From: Desulfuromonadaceae bacterium
Lineage (GTDB): Bacteria; Desulfobacterota; Desulfuromonadia; Geobacterales; Pseudopelobacteraceae
Assembly (NCBI GenBank): GCA_028687585.1
Contig: JAQTZV010000006.1
Span: 124,001-188,000 of the forward strand
Reading direction: 5' to 3'
DNA: 64,000 nt
Shown here piece after piece: positions 17,914 to 26,321 of this stretch. The stretch's first letter is position 1, and the number at the start of each line of letters is the position of its first letter. Position numbers and translations under genes: made by a program. The notes under the pieces are model-generated. The model was given only the letters and a program-made list of their open reading frames with translations, did no database searches and was not told the origin of the DNA.

Positions 17914-19755
17914 TCATTCCCATTCCTCTTGACTGTAAAATTCGGCCATGGTGATGGCCCCGGCCGGACAGCGGCGTGCGCACATGCCGCAATTGACGCA
18001 GCGGCTCTCGTCTTTGATGATGGCGGTCATGCCGCCGCGACGGTGAGACCGTTTCTGCAGTGCCCCGGTCAGTTGCTCCAGGTCCGCGCCGCCCTGCAGG
18101 TCGGCTACCCGGACCAGCTTGAGGGCGCCGTAGACGCAGGTATCGACACAGGTGCCGCACAGCAGGCAGCGCGAACGGTCAAAGACTGTCTGGATGCTGC
18201 ACTGCCGACAGCGGGCTGCCTGTTCGCGCGCCTGGGCTTCGTCGAAGCCGATAGTGATTTCCTGCCTGCTGCTGATCCGTTCGGCAGCGGGGAGTTTGGG
18301 AATCTTGACCGGTGCGATGGTTTCGCAGCGGGTGTTGTCGAAGTCCGGAGCTACGGGACGCATGTAGCCTCTCTTCACCACATGCAGTGTACGGCCCCTC
18401 AGGTAGCCGTGAATGGCGCGGGCGGCCTTCTGGCCATCGGCGATGGCGTCGGTGGCATTTCTGGCAAAGCGCCAGCGAACGTCGCCGCCGGCAAAAACGC
18501 CCGGCAGGTTGGTGGACATGTCTTCGGCTGACCGGATCAGGCCGTTGGGGGTGATGTCAAGGCCGTCCAGTCCGGCAAGGGAGGGGATGGTGGATGCCTG
18601 CCCAACGGCCAGTATGACCGAGTCGACGTATACGGTGCTGCCGCTGTCCGGGACAAAGTCGGGGCTGAAGCGCCCTTCACTGTCGAAGACCGAACTGACG
18701 TTCAAAAATTCGACGCCGCTGACCCGTCCGTCACGCCCGATGATCCGCTGTGGCCCGAGGGATGGATGGAACGTGATACCCTCTTCCTGGGCGTCCTCTT
18801 TTTCCGAGATACTGGCCGGCATGTTGTCCCAGGATTCCAGGCAGGCGATCATGACCTTCTCGGCACCCTGGCGGATGGCGTGCTGGGCGCAGTCGATGGC
18901 GACGCCGCCGCCGCCGATGACGAGGCAGGTTTTTCCCAGTTTGATCTTCTCGTGATCGCGGACGTAGTCGATGCCATTGTGGACACCCTGCAGATCCGAG
19001 CCCGGCAGGTTCAGTCGCATGGGATCCTGGAGACCGATGGTGATGAAGACCGCTTCGAATCCCTGATTGTGCAGGTCTGAGAGCGACAGATCGCTACCTA
19101 TGGGAGTGTTGAGTTTGAGTTCGACCCCCAGTTCCAGGATGGCGTTGATTTCGTTCATGAGGACATCTTTGGGGAGACGGAAACCGGGTATGCCGGTGCG
19201 CAGCATGCCGCCCGGCTGCGGAGCGGCTTCAAAGATAGTGACCCGGTAGCCGAGTACGGCCAGGTCGTGGGCGGCGGTCAGGCCGGTGGGGCCGGAACCG
19301 ACCACGGCGATGCGGGCGGCAGGCTTTGCACCAGCTTTGGCTTCTTTGATTTTCCGAAAGCGGGACATGGTCAGGATATGGTTGCCGGTCCGGTCGCTTA
19401 CCCAGGGGTTCTGCTGTGAGAACTGTTCGAGTCGTTCGGTGACGGACTGGGGAGAAGTGGTGCCCTGTCTATCGCAGACAAAGCGTTTCAACGCCCGGAT
19501 ATCCACCGGGCTGCCTTCACCGGTCTTGCGGCAGGTCTTCTCGCAGGGGGCGGTGCAGACCCGGCTGCAGACGGATACCAACGGGTTTGTCTGCCGGGCG
19601 ATGAGGTAGGCCTTCTCGTACTCACCGACCGAGATAGCGCGTACGTAACGTTTGGTGTCAGTCTCCAGGGGGCAGGCGCTCTGGCAGGCCACCAGCGCCT
19701 GGTAGTCGTCGATACCAAGAACCTTTACCTTATATTTTTTGTTGAGATTGCCCAT
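17914..19755 (-). CDS. GltD-like FAD/NAD(P) oxidoreductase with C-terminal ferredoxin domain
   Basis: 613 residues. The N-terminal cysteine-rich Fe-S domain (about 20-100) is of the glutamate-synthase small-subunit type. Next come an FAD-binding GSGPTG motif (about 150) and an NAD(P)-binding GGGGVA motif (about 280). The C-terminus adds a CRQC segment and two four-cysteine clusters (CLLCGTCVDTC, CVNCGMCARRC). Such proteins move electrons between NAD(P)H and Fe-S partners. It lies between the MFS gene and the cytochrome b genes, so it may link the quinone/bc complex to the NAD(P) pool, for example to use or regenerate reducing power from alkylphenol oxidation. The substrate is not known. Confidence 0.87.
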   Translation of the reverse strand: MGNLNKKYKVKVLGIDDYQALVACQSACPLETDTKRYVRAISVGEYEKAYLIARQTNPLVSVCSRVCTAPCEKTCRKTGEGSPVDIRALKRFVCDRQGTTSPQSVTERLEQFSQQNPWVSDRTGNHILTMSRFRKIKEAKAGAKPAARIAVVGSGPTGLTAAHDLAVLGYRVTIFEAAPQPGGMLRTGIPGFRLPKDVLMNEINAILELGVELKLNTPIGSDLSLSDLHNQGFEAVFITIGLQDPMRLNLPGSDLQGVHNGIDYVRDHEKIKLGKTCLVIGGGGVAIDCAQHAIRQGAEKVMIACLESWDNMPASISEKEDAQEEGITFHPSLGPQRIIGRDGRVSGVEFLNVSSVFDSEGRFSPDFVPDSGSTVYVDSVILAVGQASTIPSLAGLDGLDITPNGLIRSAEDMSTNLPGVFAGGDVRWRFARNATDAIADGQKAARAIHGYLRGRTLHVVKRGYMRPVAPDFDNTRCETIAPVKIPKLPAAERISSRQEITIGFDEAQAREQAARCRQCSIQTVFDRSRCLLCGTCVDTCVYGALKLVRVADLQGGADLEQLTGALQKRSHRRGGMTAIIKDESRCVNCGMCARRCPAGAITMAEFYSQEEWE

Positions 19756-19772
19756 GTTGATCTCCCGCCCGT

Positions 19773-21026
19773 TTAGTATCCAGGTGTCTTTTTTAGCGTG
19801 CTCTTCAAAAAGATTGATAAGGCTGCGCCGATTATAGAAACGACCGATATCATGCCGATTGCCAGATAAAAGTTCCCCGAACTACTGATGGTCATCCCTC
19901 CCAGATACAGGCCCGCTGCGCCGCCAAATGTGCCGAAGCCGAACCACCACCCAATCATTCTGCCGACAATGCCGGGAGGGTAATTCATAGCAATGAATGC
20001 GCTGATGGAAGGCCCCATGAAAGGGATTCCCCAGCCAGAAAACAACAGACACAGCGCCAGCAATAAAATGTTCTTTGATATCGCCGTAAATAAAATAAGA
20101 ATGATGCATGCGGAAATCAGGAACCCGATAATCGCCGCTACCCTTGAGTCCCCTTTTGCGAACTTGTCAAAGAAGATGCCTCCGAAAATCGTTGCAAACA
20201 GGCCGATGATTGTTACGGCAATTGACAATTTGCCCGACATTGCCGCACCGAGTCCGAGTCCCATCGGAGCTTCGGTGGCCAGATAGGGAGGGACCAGGTT
20301 GTACAGACAATACATTGCCCAGGCGTTGCAGAAGACAATGAGGGAACCAAGCCATGTTATCGGGCACGAAAGGGCGCTCATGAACGTCATTGTTTCTGCG
20401 GGCATTCCGTGTGAAGCTGGTACTTCCGGCATGTTTGAAGCCGGAGGAGTTCTCCGTGTGATCAAAATTGCAAACAGGATTGCGACCCATCCGGGCGTTC
20501 CCAGTATAAAAACCGTATTCTCCCAGCTGCCGGTTATCCCCAGAACAGCAGGTGAGGCAAAAACACCAATTGCACAGCCAAGGGATACGGAACCGATCAG
20601 CAGTCCGCTGGCCAAGCCGTGCTCTTTGGGAGGAAACCAGAGTGCCAAAATCGGACCGATTGTGGCGAAGACAAACCCGACCGACGCACCCTGGACCAGA
20701 CGCGCCAGCATCACGGTTGCGAAATTGTTGCCTATCCATGGCATCAGAGCAGTCGGTACCGTTGAACAGAGCAGGCCGAGAACGAGGGCAGTGGTCATGC
20801 CAAATTTGTCACATACCACGCCGCCCCAAATCAGGACGCAGGCTACGGATAGCACGAACCCCATCATCAGGTTCGTTGCGGTACCGAATTCGATACTCAA
20901 CTTTTTGGCAATTTCACCCAATATGGGGGCATATGCGATCATATCCATATAAATGGAACAGATAGCGAGACAACCGGCCGCCAATACGAGCCATCTATAA
21001 CTGGTGTTCTGGTTTTCAGAGTTCAT
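19773..21026 (-). CDS. Major facilitator superfamily transporter
   Basis: About 417 residues with 12 predicted membrane helices and MFS-type loops (GGVVCDKFG between helices 2 and 3; GGIFFDKFAKG in the second half). It resembles the oxalate/formate antiporter and cyanate-transporter branch more than sugar carriers. As first gene of the operon after a sigma-54 promoter it is the best candidate for uptake of the aromatic substrate or export of a product. The ATG at 21026 has GAGG five bases upstream; a GTG two codons earlier is possible. Confidence 0.88.
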   Translation of the reverse strand: MNSENQNTSYRWLVLAAGCLAICSIYMDMIAYAPILGEIAKKLSIEFGTATNLMMGFVLSVACVLIWGGVVCDKFGMTTALVLGLLCSTVPTALMPWIGNNFATVMLARLVQGASVGFVFATIGPILALWFPPKEHGLASGLLIGSVSLGCAIGVFASPAVLGITGSWENTVFILGTPGWVAILFAILITRRTPPASNMPEVPASHGMPAETMTFMSALSCPITWLGSLIVFCNAWAMYCLYNLVPPYLATEAPMGLGLGAAMSGKLSIAVTIIGLFATIFGGIFFDKFAKGDSRVAAIIGFLISACIILILFTAISKNILLLALCLLFSGWGIPFMGPSISAFIAMNYPPGIVGRMIGWWFGFGTFGGAAGLYLGGMTISSSGNFYLAIGMISVVSIIGAALSIFLKSTLKKTPGY

Positions 21027-21096
21027 GCTCACCTCGCGTAGTTAGATTTCATTACATAGGGTCGTGCATACTGTATAGTGTCGCACTTGTTAGCTA

Positions 21097-21112
21097 TGCG
21101 AACGTCGTGCCA
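21097..21112 (-). promoter_or_regulatory. Sigma-54 promoter of the PCMH/bc operon
   Basis: Minus-strand TGGCACGACGTTCGCA has GG and GC exactly ten bases apart, as sigma-54 requires. It is about 70 bases upstream of the MFS start. A cluster of TTGGTAACAC-like sites lies further upstream at 21429-21469. Confidence 0.75.
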
Positions 21113-21428
21113 AATAAAATAATGTTAAATAACAGTTATATATGGCTTTGGTGCTTAATAAGTAATTGCCGAGATGCTACTATTTGGAACGGCGGTTTAA
21201 GCTGGATATCCCTGGGTTTTATGTTAAATACAGCCTGATTGTGATGATGAAATTGTGTGGCGGAAACCAGAGGAGAGTTGTCAGCATTGTCCATACGTTG
21301 ATTTGAAACAGGAAGTTATCATTGATAATCAAGTGAAAGGTGCGCTGTTAATTCAAGGCTGCATAGCTGGTCGTCCTGCTTGGTAGTGTTGAGGGTGATA
21401 GAGTAATTGCAGGGGAGGAGTGTTCAGT

Positions 21429-21469
21429 GTGTTACTGTTAGTGCTACCAGCGAGCTATAGTGTTACCAA
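21429..21469 (-). promoter_or_regulatory. Upstream activator array (TTGGTARCAC-like sites) for the PCMH operon
   Basis: Three minus-strand sites, TTGGTAACAC (21469-21460), CTGGTAGCAC (21450-21441) and CAGTAACAC (21437-21429). The outer two have a 31-bp repeat distance, as in the other three arrays of the island. The array is about 330-355 bp upstream of the sigma-54 promoter. The remaining sequence between promoter and binding-protein gene shows no coding frame. Confidence 0.6.
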
Positions 21470-21551
21470 AATTCACAAACGGAGGAAACATGAGAGGAAT
21501 GAAACATAAATAGCAAAAATGATCCTAACAGGCAGGTCGTGGGCATAATAT

Positions 21552-22787
21552 TTATCGATCTTTCCAAGGGGGCGCCATTTTAACGGACGTTCTAGACCAT
21601 TTGAACGGGTAGACCAGTTCCTGCTTTCCGTCGATCCATTGATTGGCTGTGCTTACAAAAATGGCGACCCCGTTCGGTTGATACTTCACAGGCCCCATAA
21701 CGGTATCAAAGCGGTTGGTAAGTACGGCGTTACGCACTTTTTTTCCATCCAGAGTCCCGGCCTTCTCAATGGCCTGCCACAGTATCTGCGCCAGGGCATA
21801 GGTGCAACCTATCGAAACGGAACTTTCCCCAAATTGTTTCTGATATCGTTCGCCTAATTCCCTCGCACCCGAGAGGGGAAAATCCATTGACCAGAAGCCA
21901 TCGCACAGGATGTACTGGGCATCTTTCCCCAACTCTTTCCAGAATTTCCCGGACCAGGTCCCCTTCCAGCCGTGAAAGTAGCCGACACTAAAATCGTTCT
22001 TTTTCATCTGACGGATAAATGCGATGCAATCTGTTTCGGAGGAGTAGATCAGGATGGCATCAACACCCAAGGACTTGGCTTTCAGGATCAGTGCTGAGTA
22101 ATCCCTGGATCCTTTGGGCAGCGTTTCGAACAGTGCAAAGTTATAGCCGTACTTTCGGGAAACGGACTGGAACAGGGAAGCGAGGGTGCGGCCATCAGCT
22201 ACATCTTCAATGACGAGTGCCGGCTTTTTCGGCCGTTTATCTTTGGGCATGCTGTCCCAGAGCTGAAACGGGACCGCCGCCCCCTGCTCGACATCAAAGA
22301 AAAACAGCGTGGACCACTTGAAATTATGCTTCAACCAGGGTGGCGTCCAGGAGATTGAGGCGTGATAGTACTTTTTGTATTTCTCGGCTGTCACGCAGGC
22401 CGGGATAACGCCGTCAGTCTCTGCAAAACCGCTCAGGAGCATATCAACCTTGTGGAATTTGATCAAATGTTCCACCGCCAGAACTGACTTGCCGGCATTG
22501 GATTCATCATCCTCGATGATGAGGCGCACCGGCAGTTTCCTGCCGTATTCCTTTACAAAAATACCCCCTTTGGCATTAACGTCCTTGACCGCCTCCTCAT
22601 AGGCCCATTTCTGCTCCTGTCCCTCGCCGGAATGCACGCCGGTCAAAGGGAGCTGGGTCCCGATAAGAATTTCGCTTCTGGTCGCGGCCCAAACCGGCAG
22701 GCAATGCAAAAGGAGTGTCGCAAACAGCACGAATAAAAATCCAAGCCGGTATCGCCATCTGCAGCTATGTACACATGCTGTGTTCAT
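21552..22787 (-). CDS. Orphan branched-chain-amino-acid-type (LivK family) ABC solute-binding protein
   Basis: 411 residues with a signal peptide (cleavage near VWAAT) followed by a type I periplasmic-binding fold (GTQLPLTGVHSGEGQ, IIEDDESNAGKS, the C-terminal lobe ending with GVAIFVSTANQWI). Relatives near aromatic degradation genes bind aromatic acids or phenols. No permease or ATPase genes accompany it, so it must use a distant ABC system or act in sensing. I chose the ATG at 22787, which has AGGA upstream and starts the signal peptide. A longer frame to 22910 would run through a conserved activator array and carries no recognisable sequence. Confidence 0.87.
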   Translation of the reverse strand: MNTACVHSCRWRYRLGFLFVLFATLLLHCLPVWAATRSEILIGTQLPLTGVHSGEGQEQKWAYEEAVKDVNAKGGIFVKEYGRKLPVRLIIEDDESNAGKSVLAVEHLIKFHKVDMLLSGFAETDGVIPACVTAEKYKKYYHASISWTPPWLKHNFKWSTLFFFDVEQGAAVPFQLWDSMPKDKRPKKPALVIEDVADGRTLASLFQSVSRKYGYNFALFETLPKGSRDYSALILKAKSLGVDAILIYSSETDCIAFIRQMKKNDFSVGYFHGWKGTWSGKFWKELGKDAQYILCDGFWSMDFPLSGARELGERYQKQFGESSVSIGCTYALAQILWQAIEKAGTLDGKKVRNAVLTNRFDTVMGPVKYQPNGVAIFVSTANQWIDGKQELVYPFKWSRTSVKMAPPWKDR

Positions 22788-22811
22788 TGACTGGATCCTG
22801 ATTCTGGGTAG

Positions 22812-22852
22812 TTTGGTAACAGTCTCCTTCGCCGACATCACGTTTGGTAACA
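22812..22852 (+). promoter_or_regulatory. Upstream activator array for the CoA-transferase operon
   Basis: Two copies of TTTGGTAACA at 22812-22821 and 22843-22852, exactly 31 bp apart; the second is preceded by CCG-N2-ATCACG, as in the array at 30187. The TTGG of the second site starts 273 bp before the -24 element at 23117. The array lies just upstream of the divergent binding-protein gene, so it may also affect that gene. Confidence 0.7.
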
Positions 22853-23116
22853 AGCGAGGGTCTGCTAGAGTTTCCGGATTGCAGGGGGCATAGCCGTTGA
22901 TTGTCACCAAAACTTCAAACCTTCTGCAGAGGTTGTTGGGTGGCCGTTTAATTCAACGTCCAGTTTTTTGATTTTAAAGAAAGCGGGTTGAGTCGTCCAG
23001 CTCAAATGTCATAAGCTCCTGGTGATTTTAAACATTGTTTCGAAATATTGCTATCTGCTTGTGATTCTGGAGAGTTATATATCAGCAACATACTAATAAT
23101 GCACCAACAATTTAAA

Positions 23117-23132
23117 TGGCACGTTGTTAGCA
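23117..23132 (+). promoter_or_regulatory. Sigma-54 promoter of the CoA-transferase operon
   Basis: TGGCACGTTGTTAGCA with the required ten-base GG-to-GC spacing, 122 bp upstream of the CoA-transferase alpha gene. It shares the TTAGCA -12 end with the promoters at 30493 and 43116. Confidence 0.82.
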
Positions 23133-23254
23133 AGAAACGCTTTCTGAATCCCATAGTCTGAAACACTCATTCAGCACAATGAGGGGTGCAGACCGATTCA
23201 GAGTTGCATAAAGAGATAGCTAGTACAACAAATAATATGTCCGGAGGCAAGTAA

Positions 23255-23926
23255 ATGAGTGTCTACACGTCTGTTGAAAAAGCAATTGATGGGATTAACG
23301 ATGGTGCCACGTTATTGGTGGGAGGTTTTGGTCCGGTCGGTACCCCTTGCGGTCTGATCCAGGCTTTAAAGGACAAAGGGGTCAAGGATCTAACCGTTAT
23401 CTCCAACAACTGCGGCGAAGAGGGTTTTGGCTTGGGAATACTGTTGCGAAACCGGCAAATCAAAAAGGTTATCTGTTCGTATCTGGGCGGTCATCCGGAA
23501 TTTGAACGGCAGTATTTAGCCAAGGAAGTCGAAGTGGAATTGGTTCCGCAAGGGACGATCGCCGAGCGAGTCAGAGCCGGTGGGGCAGGGATTCCGGCCT
23601 TTTATACCAGGGCCGGTGCAGGAACTATTATTGCTGAAGGGCGGGAAACGCGCATGTTCAATGGCAAGGAGTACCTTCTCGAAACCGGATTGCGAGCTGA
23701 ATTTGCGCTTGTCAAGGCCTACAAGGGTGACCGTCTCGGCAACCTGATCTATCGGCGCACTGGTATGAATTTCAATCCAATGATGGCCGCTGCCGGTATA
23801 ACAACCATCGCGGAAGTTGAGGAGTTGGTAGAAATCGGTGATCTTGTGCCTGAGCAGGTCCATACGCCCAGTATCTATGTGCAGCGCATTATCGAGTTTA
23901 GAAAAACCGATACCGGTAAGCTTTAA
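23255..23926 (+). CDS. 3-Oxoacid CoA-transferase-type enzyme, subunit A
   Basis: 223 residues, the usual length for the alpha subunit of a two-gene family I CoA transferase (SCOT/AtoD type). The CoA-binding glycine loop appears as GGFGPVGTP and is followed by the conserved ISNNCG segment. It works with the beta subunit encoded 82 bases downstream to move CoA from a donor such as succinyl- or acetyl-CoA to a 3-keto acid. In the proposed pathway the acceptor would be an aroylacetate formed by the biotin carboxylase. GGAGG precedes the ATG; first gene after the sigma-54 promoter at 23117. Confidence 0.92.
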   Translation: MSVYTSVEKAIDGINDGATLLVGGFGPVGTPCGLIQALKDKGVKDLTVISNNCGEEGFGLGILLRNRQIKKVICSYLGGHPEFERQYLAKEVEVELVPQGTIAERVRAGGAGIPAFYTRAGAGTIIAEGRETRMFNGKEYLLETGLRAEFALVKAYKGDRLGNLIYRRTGMNFNPMMAAAGITTIAEVEELVEIGDLVPEQVHTPSIYVQRIIEFRKTDTGKL

Positions 23927-24008
23927 ATCGGTGCCGTACCGGGCCGGCATAGCATGAATAGACACCGAAACAACGAAAAGAAAATTGCATAAAAGGGAGG
24001 AAAATATT

Positions 24009-24653
24009 ATGGCGTGGACAAGAGATCAAATTGCGGAGAGGGCATCGCACGAGATTGAAGATGGTTTTTATGTAAATCTGGGGATTGGCATCCCGACGAT
24101 GGTTACCAAGTATCTGCCTTCCGGCAAACAGGTGGTGTTTCAGTCAGAGAACGGCCTGCTGGGGATGGGGCCGCCCGCAAAAGAGGGTGAGGAAGATATC
24201 GATCTGGTTAACGCCGGCAAGCAGTATACCACCATGGCTCCGGGTGCTGCCCTGTTCAGCAGTGCCGAATCGTTTGCCATGATCCGCGGCGGGCATATTG
24301 ATCTGGCTATTCTTGGAGCAATGGAAGTCGCTGCAAATGGTGACCTGGCCAACTTCATGATTCCCGGTGTGATGGTGAAAGGGATGGGTGGGGCCATGGA
24401 TCTGGTCTATGGTGCCAAGCGCATAGTTGTTGTCATGGACCACACTAATAAGCATGGCGATACCAAGGTATTAAACAGATGTTCACTGCCTTTGACAGGT
24501 CAAGGCGTAGTCAGTCGCATCATCACAGACCGCGCCGTCATGGATATAACTGATGAAGGTTTGTTACTGGTCGAATTGGCTCCCGGGTACTCTGCTCAGG
24601 ATATTCAATCTTGTACCGAGCCAACGCTGATAATACCGGCACACCTGCAGTAA
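24009..24653 (+). CDS. 3-Oxoacid CoA-transferase-type enzyme, subunit B
   Basis: 214 residues. It contains the SENG motif (QSENGLLGMG) whose glutamate forms the glutamyl-CoA intermediate, followed by the family signature GAALFSSAESFAMIRGGHID. The start at 24009 follows GGGAGG. Together with subunit A it makes a complete enzyme. The set is a typical acetoacetate/3-oxoadipate-type transferase; the true substrate cannot be told from the sequence, but the setting favours an aromatic 3-keto acid. Confidence 0.93.
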   Translation: MAWTRDQIAERASHEIEDGFYVNLGIGIPTMVTKYLPSGKQVVFQSENGLLGMGPPAKEGEEDIDLVNAGKQYTTMAPGAALFSSAESFAMIRGGHIDLAILGAMEVAANGDLANFMIPGVMVKGMGGAMDLVYGAKRIVVVMDHTNKHGDTKVLNRCSLPLTGQGVVSRIITDRAVMDITDEGLLLVELAPGYSAQDIQSCTEPTLIIPAHLQ

Positions 24654-24691
24654 TTGGCGACAGATATATGCCGGTAAAAGGAGAATAAAAC

Positions 24692-25708
24692 ATGAAAGCC
24701 TACGAACTCAAGGAAATGACCGGCTCCGCCGGTCTGATACTGAATGTGGAGCGGCCGGAGCCGGAAGCGGGTCATGGAGAGGTGAAGATCAAGGTCCATG
24801 CGACCTCACTGAATTACCGGGATCTACTGGTCGCCAGTGGTCGCTACCCGGCTAAGACAGACTCAAGCCTTATTCCGCTTTCGGATGGCGCCGGTGAGGT
24901 TGTCGCAGTCGGTACGGGAGTTACCCGCTTCAAAGTTGGAGACCGGGTTGCCGGCACATTTTTTCAAGGATGGAGCGGCGGAGCTGTTTCTGCTGAGTTC
25001 ACCGCGCGTGCTCTGGGAGGTACCGTTGACGGCATGCTGGCGGAATACGTTGTCCTGCCGGAAGACGGCGCTATTCACACCCCCGACTACCTGAGCTACG
25101 AGGAGGCGGCTACCCTGCCCTGTGCCGGGCTGACAGCATGGAACGCGGTGGTCGAGTCAGGTCGCATACGTGCCGGCGAGACGGTGCTGCTGCTCGGCAC
25201 CGGGGGGGTGTCCCTGTTTGCCCTGCAATTTGCCAAGCTGCAGGGAGCCCATGTGATCATCGCCTCCAGCAGCGACGAAAAGCTGGCACGCGCCAAGGCG
25301 CTCGGCGCTGACACGCTGATCAATTATATTACAACTCCGGACTGGGAAAAGGAGGTTGTGAAGGCCACCCAAGGTCGCGGGGTCGATCTCGTGGTGGAGG
25401 TTGGCGGTGGTGGTACCCTGGAGCGGTCGATCAAGTCTGTGCGTGTCGGCGGCACCATAGCCATAATCGGAGTGGTAGCAGGCCCGGGTCAGGTCGAGCC
25501 CCGCACTGTCATTGCCAAGGCTGCTCGCCTGCAGGGCATTTTTGTGGGCTCCGCTGAAATGTTTACCGCCATGAACCGGGCCGTGGCTCAAGCTGCGCTC
25601 AAGCCGGTCATCGGACGCACCTTTACCTTTGATGAAGCCGGATTGGCCTATGAATATCAGTCCAGCGGCTCCCATTTCGGTAAGATCGTCATCAAAGTCT
25701 GTGATTGA
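24692..25708 (+). CDS. Zinc-independent MDR-family NAD(P)-dependent oxidoreductase
   Basis: 338 residues of the medium-chain dehydrogenase/quinone-oxidoreductase family. The N-terminal GroES-like domain carries LNYRDLL in place of the catalytic zinc cysteine. A Rossmann domain follows with GTGGVSLFALQFAK (about 168-181). Without zinc ligands it should act as an enoyl/quinone-type reductase or an unusual alcohol dehydrogenase. It is in the CoA-transferase operon with an AAAAGGAG site, and could reduce or oxidise a side-chain intermediate. Exact reaction unknown. Confidence 0.88.
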   Translation: MKAYELKEMTGSAGLILNVERPEPEAGHGEVKIKVHATSLNYRDLLVASGRYPAKTDSSLIPLSDGAGEVVAVGTGVTRFKVGDRVAGTFFQGWSGGAVSAEFTARALGGTVDGMLAEYVVLPEDGAIHTPDYLSYEEAATLPCAGLTAWNAVVESGRIRAGETVLLLGTGGVSLFALQFAKLQGAHVIIASSSDEKLARAKALGADTLINYITTPDWEKEVVKATQGRGVDLVVEVGGGGTLERSIKSVRVGGTIAIIGVVAGPGQVEPRTVIAKAARLQGIFVGSAEMFTAMNRAVAQAALKPVIGRTFTFDEAGLAYEYQSSGSHFGKIVIKVCD

Positions 25709-25769
25709 GTCGCTCGGTTAGAAGGCTGTACCCTCGTTTTTCAAGTAACTATGTCGTTAGGAGATGGTA

Positions 25770-26243
25770 ATGACCATGACCGGAAAATCCGCATTTTTGA
25801 CCACCATACTGTTGGCTCTGCTGCTGATTCCCCTGACATGTCCGGCACAGGACCACGGCAGGAAGGAACTTGAATCGAACAAGCGGATTGTGAAAGAGTT
25901 TTACGATCTGGCGTTTAATCAGAAAAAGCCAAAAGAGGCTGCTGCCAAGTTCTTCGGTGCCAGCTATACCCAGCATTACCCGCTGGCAGCCGATGGCCCG
26001 CAGGCATTTGTTGAATTTGCCACCTGGTTCACCCAGGCAAATCCCGGGTTGAGAGTGGATATCAAAAAAATTGTGGCGGAAGGGAACCTGGTAACCCTGT
26101 TCAGTCATTTCAACATGAAACCTGGTGATCGGGGTCTGGCTGCCTTCGACATGTTTCGGCTCGAAAAGGGCAAACTTGTCGAGCATTGGGGGTTTGACAT
26201 TCCGGTGCCTGAAAAAACCACCAGCGGCAACTCCCTGTTTTAA
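25770..26243 (+). CDS. Exported SnoaL-like (NTF2 fold) protein
   Basis: About 157 residues: a signal peptide (cleavage near CPAQD) followed by a SnoaL-like NTF2-fold domain (NKRIVKEFYDLAFN ... AAKFFGASYTQHYP ... VEHWGF). Proteins of this fold in the periplasm are poorly understood. The His and Asp residues of the SnoaL-type pocket seem to be present (YTQHYP, FDMF). I start it at 25770, six bases after GGAG; the ATG at 25764 would sit directly on the ribosome site. Member of the CoA-transferase operon. Confidence 0.75.
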   Translation: MTMTGKSAFLTTILLALLLIPLTCPAQDHGRKELESNKRIVKEFYDLAFNQKKPKEAAAKFFGASYTQHYPLAADGPQAFVEFATWFTQANPGLRVDIKKIVAEGNLVTLFSHFNMKPGDRGLAAFDMFRLEKGKLVEHWGFDIPVPEKTTSGNSLF

Positions 26244-26321
26244 CTTCTGAAGATAAGCCACTGGTACTCCTTGCTGCATGCTCTGACACGGACCACCGTT
26301 CCTGATAAAGGAAGGCATACA

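Noticed and set aside
21490..21513. Short frame MRGMKHK after a GGAGG site
   Set aside because: Only seven codons with nothing downstream in frame; more likely a leftover start of a lost gene than a functional peptide.
9018..22787. A complete ABC importer in the island
   Set aside because: Two binding-protein genes are present, but no permease or ATPase gene lies anywhere in the window.
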